Assembly (NCBI RefSeq): GCF_001667925.1
Contig: NZ_LZJR01000068.1
Span: 62,001 to 126,000 of the forward strand
Length of the DNA stretch: 64,000 bases
Direction: 5' to 3'
DNA from: Mycobacterium sp. E2479
Lineage (GTDB): Bacteria > Actinomycetota > Actinomycetes > Mycobacteriales > Mycobacteriaceae
Part shown: positions 57,301 to 64,000 of the stretch, piece after piece
Numbering within the stretch: position 1 is the first letter of the stretch
How the letters are laid out: every line of letters starts with the position of its first letter
Program-made: the position numbers and the translations under genes
Notes under the pieces: generated by a model
Told to the model about the DNA's origin: nothing
Databases searched by the model: none
What the model saw: the letters and a program-made list of their open reading frames with translations, nothing else

Positions 57301-59220
57301 CTCACCCTGGCCGGCGGCGCAACGGTGTCGGCGTTGGCGCTGCTGCGCCGCGCGCCACTGCGACAGGCGGTGGCCGACGGCGTCGCGATCGCGGTGGCCG
57401 CCGTCCCCGAGGGGCTGCCGCTGGTGGCCACCCTCTCCCAGCTGTCGGCCGCCCAGCGGCTGACGGCCCGTGGGGCCCTGGTCCGCGCACCGCGCACCAT
57501 CGAGGCCTTGGGCCGGGTCGACACCATCTGCTTCGACAAGACCGGCACTCTCACCGAGAACCGGCTGAGGGTGGTGTGCGCCGTGCCCGACGATGTCGAT
57601 CCGCACGACCCGTTCCCGAAACTGACCGATCCCGAATCGGCCGGCCTGCTGCGCGCCGCCGCGCGCGCGTCCGCTCAGCCGCAGCAAGGCCAGGGACATG
57701 CGCACGCCACCGACGAAGCGATTCTCACCGCCGCGAGTTCGCTGAACGGCCACGGTGATTCGGACTGGATGATGCTCGCCGAGGTGCCGTTTGAGTCCAG
57801 TCGCGGCTTCGCCGCCGCGATCGGCACCGAGGGCCACGACAACGGCGAGTCCGCGCCCGCGCCGGTGCTGGTGCTCAAGGGAGCTCCCGAGGTCATCTTG
57901 CCGCGCTGCAAGTTCGCCGATCCGAAAGCTGACAGAGCGCGGGCCGAGGCGGTAGTGCGGGGGCTGGCCGAGCAGGGCTTGCGGGTGCTCGCCGTGGCGC
58001 AGCGCGGTTGGAAGCACGAGACCGAAGACGATGACACCGATGCCGATGCGGTGGACGCCGCGGCGGAGCACCTCGAATTGCTCGGCTACGTCGGTTTGGC
58101 CGACACCGCGCGGGCATCGGCGCGCCCGTTGATCGAAGCGCTGGTGGACGCCGACCGTGACGTGGTGCTGATCACCGGCGACCACCCGATCACCGCGCGC
58201 GCGATCGCCCGGCAGCTGGGCCTGCCCGCGGACGCGCAGGTGGTGACCGGCGCCGAACTGGCCGGGCTCGATGAGGACGCATGCGCCCGGCTGGTCGCCG
58301 ACGTGCAGGTGTTCGCCCGTGTCAGCCCGGAACAGAAGGTGGCGATCGTGGCGGCCTTGCAGCGCTGCGGGCGCGTGACCGCGATGGTCGGCGACGGCGC
58401 CAACGACGCCGCCGCCATCCGGATGGCCGACGTCGGTATCGGGGTGAGCGGTCGGGGATCGTCCGCCGCTCGCGGCGCCGCCGACATCGTTTTGACTGAT
58501 GACGATCTGAGCGTGCTGATGGACGCCCTCGTCGAAGGCCGCAGCATGTGGGCCGGGGTTCGCGACGCGGTAACCATCCTGGTGGGCGGAAACGTCGGCG
58601 AGGTGTTGTTCACCATCATCGGGACCGCCTTCGGTCAGGGCCGCGCACCGGTGGGGACGCGCCAGCTGTTGCTGGTGAACCTGCTCACCGACATGTTCCC
58701 CGCGCTCGCAGTGGCGGTCACGTCGCAGTACGTCGAACCCGACGAAGCCGAGTACGACTCCGACGAGGCCGCCGATGAGGCGCGCCGGCTGCACCGCCGC
58801 GAGGTGCTCACCGGACCCACCCCTTCGCTCGACGCCCCGCTCATGCGTCAGATCGTCTCTCGTGGCGCGGTCACGGCCGCGGGTGCGACGGCCGCCTGGA
58901 CCATCGGGCGGTGGACACCGGGTACCGAACGCCGCACGGCGACAATGGGTTTGACCGCACTGGTGACTACGCAGCTGGCACAGACGTTGCTGACACGCCG
59001 GCACAGCCCGCTCGTCGTGGCGACCGCGCTCGGCAGCGCGGGCGTATTGGTCGGCATCGTGCAGACCCCGGTGCTCAGCCAGTTCTTCGGGTGCACACCG
59101 TTGGGCCCGGTGGCCTGGTCCGGCGTGCTGGGTTCGACGGCGGGTGCCACCGCGATCTCGGCGCTGGCACCCAACTGGCTGGCCAAGCAGGTCGCCGCCC
59201 TCGAGCCCGGCGACGAGTGA
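54388..59220 (+). CDS. ctpI: Giant P-type ATPase CtpI
   Basis: This 1610-aa integral membrane ATPase is about twice the usual P-type length. The C-terminal half holds the active machinery: the TGES motif, the phosphorylation motif ICFDKTGTLTENR with Asp1050, KGAPE and the hinge MVGDGANDAAA. The N-terminal half has an HMA-like fold (VRRIPGVAKAHVEGSLGRLVVEL in parts) without CxxC and a degenerate ATPase-like copy in which VVIDGAA (Asp424) stands where DKTG would be. It matches remembered CtpI closely. The start is the GTG at 54388 (VKIPGVSG), the same N-terminus as in CtpI. Transported ion unknown. Confidence 0.94.
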   Translation: MKIPGVSGVVAGVAGGAAQAVRAGVSTAAGAAGALQALVSPVTELAGPVIQSVAQTTGHAIGFDSSSDGSRAAIVPPVRWHSGNRVHLDLDPLLPFPRWHEYAPAVEEPVRRIPGVAKAHVEGSLGRLVVELSDGADVSAVLDEVRTGVSSIAADITWSKSEPQLPSAPFADPGNPLAILVPLTAAAMDLVAIGAAVTGWVTRLPAAPQTTRAAAALINHQPRMVSILEGRLGRVGTDIALAATTAAAHGLTQSFGTPMLDLTQRTLQVSEASAHRRVWRDREPQLASPDRPQAPVVPVISSAKSEVPRHSWAAAAAGEASHVVVGGTIDAAMDKAKGSMAGPVESYVDSAANGSLIAAVSALVAGGGIEDAAAAIEAGVPRAAHMGRQAFAAILGRGLANSGQLVLDPGALRRLDRVKVVVIDGAALRGDHRAVLRVRGDAPGWDDDRVYEVADALLHGEEAPDPDPDELPATGARLRWARTQGSSAAPAQGLESADLIVDGERVGRVDVGWEVDPYAIPLFQTANRTGARVVLRHVAGTEDLTASVGTTHPPGTPLLNVVRELRADRGPVLLITALHRDFASTDTLAALAIADVGVALDDPRAATAWTADIITGTDLADAVRILSAIPVARSASESAVHLAQGGTTLAGLLLVTGEEEKATSPVSFRRWLNPVNAAAATALLAGTFSAARVLRLPDPTPQPLTAWHALDPEIVYSRLAGGARPLAVETEPSWRRRLDDLSYSPALEPLRKPLHNVVRLASATRTELADPLTPILAVGAAASAIVGSNIDALLVAGVMTVNAITGGAQRLRAEAAAAELFAEQDQLVRRVVVPAVATTRRRLEAARHATRTATVSAKSLRPGDVIDLAAPEVVPADARLLIAEDLEVDESLLTGESLPVDKQVDPVAVNDSDRASMLFEGSTIVAGHARAIVVATGVGTAAHRAISAVADVETAAGIQARLRDLTSKVLPLTLAGGATVSALALLRRAPLRQAVADGVAIAVAAVPEGLPLVATLSQLSAAQRLTARGALVRAPRTIEALGRVDTICFDKTGTLTENRLRVVCAVPDDVDPHDPFPKLTDPESAGLLRAAARASAQPQQGQGHAHATDEAILTAASSLNGHGDSDWMMLAEVPFESSRGFAAAIGTEGHDNGESAPAPVLVLKGAPEVILPRCKFADPKADRARAEAVVRGLAEQGLRVLAVAQRGWKHETEDDDTDADAVDAAAEHLELLGYVGLADTARASARPLIEALVDADRDVVLITGDHPITARAIARQLGLPADAQVVTGAELAGLDEDACARLVADVQVFARVSPEQKVAIVAALQRCGRVTAMVGDGANDAAAIRMADVGIGVSGRGSSAARGAADIVLTDDDLSVLMDALVEGRSMWAGVRDAVTILVGGNVGEVLFTIIGTAFGQGRAPVGTRQLLLVNLLTDMFPALAVAVTSQYVEPDEAEYDSDEAADEARRLHRREVLTGPTPSLDAPLMRQIVSRGAVTAAGATAAWTIGRWTPGTERRTATMGLTALVTTQLAQTLLTRRHSPLVVATALGSAGVLVGIVQTPVLSQFFGCTPLGPVAWSGVLGSTAGATAISALAPNWLAKQVAALEPGDE

Positions 59221-59283
59221 GCCTTCGGTCCGGCGACGGTTAGCGCCGTGTAGCGGCGCGAGTAATGAGGCGGACGATCGTGT

Positions 59284-60849
59284 TCAGCCGGACAGTTCCC
59301 TGCGCAGCACCTTGCCGGTGGGATTGCGCGGGATGCCGTCGACGATGTTGATATCGCGGGGCTGTTCGAAGCGAGAGACCCGGCCCTTCAGATACTCGCG
59401 CAACTCCGCCACATCGATCTCGCCGCCCGGCTTGGCGACCACGTACGCGGCCAACCGCTGACCGAACCGTTCGTCGGGGACACCGATCACCACGCTGTCG
59501 GCGATGGCGGGGTGCTGGGCGAGCGCGTTCTCTACCGCACGCGGATAGACGTTTTCGCCGCCGGAGATGATCATGTCGTCTTCGCGACCGACGATGAACA
59601 GCCGGCCCGCGTTGTCCAAATAGCCCATGTCGCCAGTGCTGGTCATGCCGTCGATGACGGCTTTCGCCGCGCCGTCTGTATAGCCCTGGCTCGTCAATTC
59701 GCCGCCGACGAAGATCCGCCCCGTCACACGCGGCCCAACCGGCCTGCCGCCCTTGTTGAGGATGCGCACCGGGCACCCCACGACGGGTCTCCCGACCGTC
59801 TCAGGAGCCTCGCGTAGGTCCGCGGGCGTGGCCAGCGCACCGATGCCGACTTCGGTGGAACCGTAGCCGTTGTAGAGGATGTCGCCGTAGGCGTCCATGA
59901 ACCGCTGGCCCAGAGCGGGGTCGAGGCGGTCGCCGCTGGATATCACTGTCCGCAAGTAGGGCAACGGGTTTCGTGCCCGCACCCGCTCGGGTAGGTCCAG
60001 GATGCGTGCGAGCACGACGGGCACCGCGGTGAAGGCGTCGGCGCGCTGCAGCGACGCCTGGGCCAGCGCGGCTTCGGCGTCGAATTCACGGCGGGTCAGG
60101 ACCGTGCCCCCGAGCGCGAATGTCAGCATCAGCATGCCCAGCCCCAACCCGTGAAACATGGGCATTGCCACCGAGACTCGTGAGCCCGTGCGCAACCGGG
60201 TGCGATCGAGGATCGTCACCCACACGCCCACCGCGGAGCGCAGCTGGGGTGTGCGCGGCACCCCTTTGGGTTGCCCGGTGGTGCCCGACGTCAACAGCAC
60301 GATGCGACCGGGTGCGGCCACGTTCGGCCTGCGCGCGCCCTCGTCGGTGCCGACCGTCGCCGGATCGACCGTGACGACCGAGTCATCCGCGGCCCGGACT
60401 CGCTCAGCGAATTCCTCGTCGACGACCACGGCCGAAATGCGGTGGGCTTGCATCGCGGCCGCCAGCGCATCGCTGCGGAACTCCGTACTGATCGGCACTA
60501 CGTCGGCGCCCAGCAGCGCGGCGGCGAAAACGCCCGCGACGAAACCGCGTCCATTGCGGCACATCACCCCGACCGCCTGTCCGTGCACGACGCCGTCGGC
60601 GGACAACCGCTTCGCCAGGGACTCGGTGGCTTGCTGCAGCTGGCGATAGCTCAGCGCGCCGTCATCGTCGACGATCGCCGTCCGGTCGGGCCAACGAGCG
60701 GTCGTGACCGCCAAGAGCGTATAGGGATTCGTGCCACCCCGTCGGGCCTCGCGAAGAAGCCGAAACCCCGCAAGCGGGGTCAGCGGATTGAGCAGACCGG
60801 AGCGCAGCAGGGCACGGGCGGCGGTGGTCACCACGCGGTCATTCGACAT
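59284..60849 (-). CDS. Long-chain acyl-CoA ligase, FadD12-like
   Basis: This 521-aa ANL ligase has the P-loop VLLTSGTTGQPKGVPRTP, MFHGLGLGMLML, NGYGSTEVG, TGDMGYLD and a C-terminal lysine region [12 protein letters not shown]. The N-terminus (LLRSGLLNPLTPLAGFRLLREARRGG, in parts) resembles FadD12 and its relatives. Its start overlaps the SDR stop by 11 bp, so the two are coupled. Substrate specificity is not predictable. Confidence 0.87.
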   Translation of the reverse strand: MSNDRVVTTAARALLRSGLLNPLTPLAGFRLLREARRGGTNPYTLLAVTTARWPDRTAIVDDDGALSYRQLQQATESLAKRLSADGVVHGQAVGVMCRNGRGFVAGVFAAALLGADVVPISTEFRSDALAAAMQAHRISAVVVDEEFAERVRAADDSVVTVDPATVGTDEGARRPNVAAPGRIVLLTSGTTGQPKGVPRTPQLRSAVGVWVTILDRTRLRTGSRVSVAMPMFHGLGLGMLMLTFALGGTVLTRREFDAEAALAQASLQRADAFTAVPVVLARILDLPERVRARNPLPYLRTVISSGDRLDPALGQRFMDAYGDILYNGYGSTEVGIGALATPADLREAPETVGRPVVGCPVRILNKGGRPVGPRVTGRIFVGGELTSQGYTDGAAKAVIDGMTSTGDMGYLDNAGRLFIVGREDDMIISGGENVYPRAVENALAQHPAIADSVVIGVPDERFGQRLAAYVVAKPGGEIDVAELREYLKGRVSRFEQPRDINIVDGIPRNPTGKVLRRELSG

Positions 60850-61753
60850 CGTCGGCCTCGTCGGTGTCGGGCTGCGTCAAAAACCGGCGATGCCACACCC
60901 GCGCAGCGTAGTCGGCCGGGCCTGCCAGCAGCACAGAGGCCAACTCGGCCGGTAGCACCCAGGGCGGTTCGATGGTGCGCGGCCGCTCGATGATCGCTTT
61001 GGCGATGGCGTCGGCGGCTTCGTCCGGCGACAGTCCGGGAAGACGGCCGAGCAACGGTGTAGGCGCGATCATCCTGGTTCGGACCAGTGCGAAATAGACC
61101 GTGGTGACATCGACGCCGTCGGTATGCAGTTCCGGGGCCACGCTGCGCAGCCACCGGTCGAAGGCGCCCTTCGACGCCTGGTAGGCACCCCACTGCGGAC
61201 CCGGCACCACCCGCACGCCGACACTCGACACGTTTACTATGTGCCCGCTGCCGTTGTTGCGCATGGCCGGCAGCAGCCCCAGCAGCAGCCGCACCGGCCC
61301 CAGGTAATTGATGTCAATGGTGCGCTGGAAGTCGTGCGGTCGGTCGTATTGGTCGTGCAACGAGCGGCGCAGTGACTTGCCTGCGTTGCTCACCAGGATG
61401 TCGAGGGGGCCGTGCTCCTCGGTGATCTGCTTGGTCAGGGTGCTCACCGCGGATTCGTCGGTGAGGTCGGTCGGGTACGCGACCGCTTTACCCCCGCCGG
61501 CGTTGATCGACGCCGTAAGGTCGTGGAGCCGTTCCTCGGACCGGGCCACCACCAGGACGGTCGCCCCCGCCGCGGCGACGCTGCGTGCGGTCGCCTCACC
61601 GATGCCGTAGGAGGCGCCGGTCACCAAGACGGTTTTGCCTAAGACGGCGGCGCGCAACCTATCGGGGTCCGATACCCGCGCCGGGTTGGCCACGTGGTCC
61701 GTGACCGTTTGCAGAGCCTGCGCTATCGCATTCAACTTCGCTGCCGCATCCAC
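60839..61753 (-). CDS. SDR dehydrogenase coupled to the FadD gene
   Basis: This 304-aa SDR has the cofactor motif TGASYGIGEATARSVAAAG, NAGKSL, Ser in NVSSVGVR, Tyr-Lys in YQASKGA, and a C-terminal extension ending RVWHRRFLTQPDTDEADDVE (in parts). The N-terminal 30 residues precede the Rossmann fold as in DltE-like mycobacterial SDRs that accompany FadD genes. The gene is upstream of, and overlaps, the FadD gene. Possible role: acyl-CoA or fatty aldehyde reduction. Confidence 0.85.
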   Translation of the reverse strand: MDAAAKLNAIAQALQTVTDHVANPARVSDPDRLRAAVLGKTVLVTGASYGIGEATARSVAAAGATVLVVARSEERLHDLTASINAGGGKAVAYPTDLTDESAVSTLTKQITEEHGPLDILVSNAGKSLRRSLHDQYDRPHDFQRTIDINYLGPVRLLLGLLPAMRNNGSGHIVNVSSVGVRVVPGPQWGAYQASKGAFDRWLRSVAPELHTDGVDVTTVYFALVRTRMIAPTPLLGRLPGLSPDEAADAIAKAIIERPRTIEPPWVLPAELASVLLAGPADYAARVWHRRFLTQPDTDEADDVE

Positions 61754-62039
61754 TCGAGCCGATCGCCGAGGTCGGCTGCTGCTTCACCGCGCCCCGGGCT
61801 CGTAACTACAAGTAGCAGACCACATTGCATCACGGGCCCGCGCTCCGGCCCGCTCGTGACGGCTCAGGAGGCGGTCTCGATGATGGGGTAGGCGCGCGAA
61901 GTTCCCACACCGGCGGCGGATGAGTACGGCGCGCAACCGATCTCAGCCCGTCCGCATCAGCGGCGATTAATTTATGAGAACACGGTAATTCCGGTGTTTC
62001 CGGTGTTTAAGAGGCGTGTCGGTTGGGCACAATGGCGGC

Positions 62040-62783
62040 ATGATCGCGCGTCACATCGTTCGTTCCATCGGTTCAGCAGCGGTTATCGCAGCGTCGGGCG
62101 TGGCCGTGTCGGCCGTGTCCGCCGCCGTCATCCCGTCGGCCTTCGCCCAGTGTCCCGACGTGCAAGTGGTATTCGCCCGCGGCACCGGCGAAGCACCGGG
62201 CGTCGGCCCCACCGGCCAGGCCTTCGTCGACTCCCTGCGCCAACGCGTGGGCGGACGGTCGCTCGACGTCTATCCGGTCAACTACCCCGCCAGCGACCAA
62301 TGGGCCACCGGCATCGATGGCATCAGAGACGCGGGCGCCCACGTCAATTCGATGGCCCACGACTGCCCCAACACCAAGATGGTGCTCGGCGGCTACTCCC
62401 AGGGCGCGGCCGTCATGGGCTTTGTCACCTCAGCCGCCGTACCCGACGGCGTCGACCCCAACACCGTCCCCAAACCGCTGTCCCCCGACGTCGCCAACCA
62501 CGTCTCCTCAGTCGTGCTCTACGGCATGCCCAACGTGCGCGCCATGAACTTCCTCGGTGAACCACCGGTAGTCATCGGCCCCGCCTACCAAGACAAGACC
62601 ATCAAGGTCTGCGCCACCGAAGACCCGGTGTGTTCCGACGGGATGAACTTCGCCGCCCACGACACCTACGCCGACGACGGCGCCATGATCGACAAGGGCG
62701 TCGCCTTCGCCTCCAGCCACCTGGCACTGGGCGGCCCCGCCGCACCGTCGGTCGCCTCGCCGCACGGCGGCTTCGGAGAGTAA
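62040..62783 (+). CDS. Secreted cutinase-like esterase (Culp family)
   Basis: This 247-aa exported esterase has a signal peptide (about residues 1-36, hydrophobic stretch SAAVIAASGVAVSAVSAAV, cleaved after AFA before QCPDV). The alpha/beta-hydrolase core has VVFARGTGEAPG, the nucleophile GGYSQGAAVMGF (Ser), the Asp in CATEDPVC and the His in FAAHDTYADDG. Disulfide cysteines are in place. The ATG at 62040 is chosen over one 24 nt upstream because it gives a normal signal peptide. Members hydrolyse lipids or polyesters at the cell surface. Confidence 0.88.
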   Translation: MIARHIVRSIGSAAVIAASGVAVSAVSAAVIPSAFAQCPDVQVVFARGTGEAPGVGPTGQAFVDSLRQRVGGRSLDVYPVNYPASDQWATGIDGIRDAGAHVNSMAHDCPNTKMVLGGYSQGAAVMGFVTSAAVPDGVDPNTVPKPLSPDVANHVSSVVLYGMPNVRAMNFLGEPPVVIGPAYQDKTIKVCATEDPVCSDGMNFAAHDTYADDGAMIDKGVAFASSHLALGGPAAPSVASPHGGFGE

Positions 62784-63256
62784 CCGGCGAACCGCTACCG
62801 CGACTAATCCCTGATGAAGCCCGTGCTGCGCATCATGGCGTCGGCCAGAAATCCGTCGTGCGGAAGTTGCGGCGCATGCAGCCACTCGGATGGTGCCCGC
62901 AGTAGACATTGCCGACGGTCGGCTCGGCCACCAGGGGGTCGATCAGCGTCGCGTCGCCGGTGATCGCCGTGACACCAGCGAATGCCGCAGCGGCACCCAC
63001 CCGGCCTCGCGCGACCAGGCCGACACCCACACACGGGCTCGAGGTTGAGTTTGTCCACGTTGGGTTCGGTCATACGGCCGGGCGCAACGCCGCATAAGCC
63101 GTCGCCGAGATCGGCGACCACCTGATCGGCGCCGAGTGGCGGGACTGACCCGACGGCTTTGGCCGCCAAGAAAGGCGTGTGGTCACGCCCTCACGTCACC
63201 TAATCGCCTTATTTCACAGAGAGTTTCATGTGCGTCGATGCGATGTTCAGCACGGC
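62784..63256. other. Gap with unassigned minus-strand fragments, possibly a decayed gene
   Basis: On the minus strand one frame reads VGSVPPLGADQVVADLGDG and then LCGVAPGRMTEPNVDKLNLE. A second, shifted frame reads GVTAITGDATLIDPLVAEPT and then VGNVYCGHHPSGCMRRNFRT. Both look protein-like, and a single shift near 63035 would join them. I cannot name a family. No ribosome binding site or start stands out. I treat it as a probable frameshifted remnant. Confidence 0.35.
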
Positions 63257-64000
63257 CTAACTGCCGAGTATGGCCGTGATCGCCTCGTTGAAACGCGGAT
63301 AGATGTCGTCGTAGGTGCCGTCGCGTTCGGCGAACCGGAACATCTTGACGCGCTCCACCACGATCTCCTTGGCGTCGGGCTGCGTCTGCAGCAGCGTCAT
63401 CGTCTCGGTGATGTAATCCTCCAGTGGCATCGCCCGCGGGTCGAATCCCCGCTCGCCCTGCAGCGCGGTCTGCACGTGTGGCGGAATGATCTCGATCACC
63501 TGCACCGAGGTGTCACGGAGCTGGAACCGCAGCGATTCGGTGTAGGAGTGCAACGCCGCCTTGGCGGCGCAGTACGTCGGGGTGAGCGCGCTGGGCATGA
63601 AGGCCAGCCCGGACGTCACGTTCAGGACGGTGGCGTGCGGCTTGCGCAGCAGCGCCGGCAGCAGTGCCGAGGTAAGCCGGATGGGGCCCAGCAGATTGAT
63701 GGCGATGCTCTGTTCGGCCAAGCCGACGTTGCTACCTGTCAGGTCCTCGACCCGCTGAATCCCGGCGTTGTTGACCAGTACGTTCAGGTCGGGGTAGTGG
63801 TCGGTCAGCTGGGTGGCGAATCGGCGGATGTCGGCGGCGTCGCCCTGATCCAGCGACAGGGTCTGCATACCCGGGTTGGCCTCCGCCACGGCCCGTAGGT
63901 GGTCGCTGCGCCGGGCGGCGATGATCACCTGGTTGCCCAGCCGGTGGAAAGATTCCGCCAGACCACGGCCGATGCCGCTGCCGCCACCGGTGACCAGAAC
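63257..64000 (-). CDS. SDR dehydrogenase, DltE-like (5' end outside window)
   Basis: The frame is open to base 64000. The first visible residues are VLVTGGGSGIGRGLAESFHR, so only a few N-terminal codons are missing. Then follow IIAARR, NNAGIQRVEDL, Ser in NVTSGLAF and Tyr-Lys in YCAAKAA. The C-terminal part ends RFNEAITAILGS. It is of the DltE/YnfF-like SDR type. The role is unknown. The neighbouring cutinase is on the opposite strand. Confidence 0.87.
   Translation of the reverse strand, partial: VLVTGGGSGIGRGLAESFHRLGNQVIIAARRSDHLRAVAEANPGMQTLSLDQGDAADIRRFATQLTDHYPDLNVLVNNAGIQRVEDLTGSNVGLAEQSIAINLLGPIRLTSALLPALLRKPHATVLNVTSGLAFMPSALTPTYCAAKAALHSYTESLRFQLRDTSVQVIEIIPPHVQTALQGERGFDPRAMPLEDYITETMTLLQTQPDAKEIVVERVKMFRFAERDGTYDDIYPRFNEAITAILGS

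Noticed and set aside
54352-59004. A 1550-codon open frame antisense to ctpI
   Set aside because: It is a GC-skew shadow: it lacks domains, is rich in Arg/His/Gly, and the sense strand carries clear P-type ATPase motifs throughout.

Overview
The window is GC-rich actinobacterial DNA and almost certainly comes from a slow-growing non-tuberculous Mycobacterium. It carries an antigen 85C mycolyltransferase, an MmpS/MmpL pair, the TreS-maltokinase alpha-glucan genes, the PepA protease, the giant P-type ATPase CtpI, an L,D-transpeptidase, a cutinase and many FadD/FadE-type genes. From memory, gene order follows the M. tuberculosis segment Rv0131c to Rv0107c, read backwards and interrupted by several accessory blocks. 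No rRNA, tRNA, IS element or CRISPR array was seen.

Layout. 1-1551: end of a fadE1-like gene and htdZ. 1697-9916: accessory block. It starts with decayed gene fragments, then an operon of a CsoR/CstR-type repressor, a thioredoxin-fold protein and a DUF302 protein. This operon is divergent from mmpS-mmpL across two ATACCC...GGGTAT operators. A phosphoesterase and a MarR-ABC exporter operon follow. 10113-24460: conserved core of fbpC, a membrane-gene remnant, mak, a MIRU-type repeat, treS, pepA, an F420-type oxidoreductase, fusA2, fadD7/oxcA (probable oxalate breakdown), oxyS and ldtA. 24603-29931: carboxylic acid reductase, a lipoprotein and a quinone oxidoreductase.

29923-32456 (minus strand) is the most striking locus. 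An M-box (Mg2+) riboswitch is followed by a 24-codon leader ORF, a 70-aa ORF and an NRAMP-family transporter that lacks the canonical transition-metal residues. Together these suggest a magnesium importer. 32569-35235: O-methyltransferase and an Rv0111-like membrane acyltransferase.

35465-52998 is a large accessory catabolic island. A tightly overlapping minus-strand operon (SDR, Rieske oxygenase, Baeyer-Villiger monooxygenase, SDR, CaiB CoA-transferase, ThDP enzyme, aldehyde dehydrogenase) diverges from a plus-strand operon (beta-propeller protein, GntR regulator, two acyl-CoA ligases, SDR). Palindromic GTCCGGAC-core sites lie between them. An NDMA-type alcohol dehydrogenase and an SRPBCC protein close the island. 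53010-53237: four 57-bp tandem hairpin repeats. 53291-59220: a SnoaL-like protein, a small protein and ctpI. 59284-64000: acyl-CoA ligase, SDR, cutinase and a partial SDR.

All Rv numbers and family names come from recalled knowledge of sequence and gene order; no search was run.
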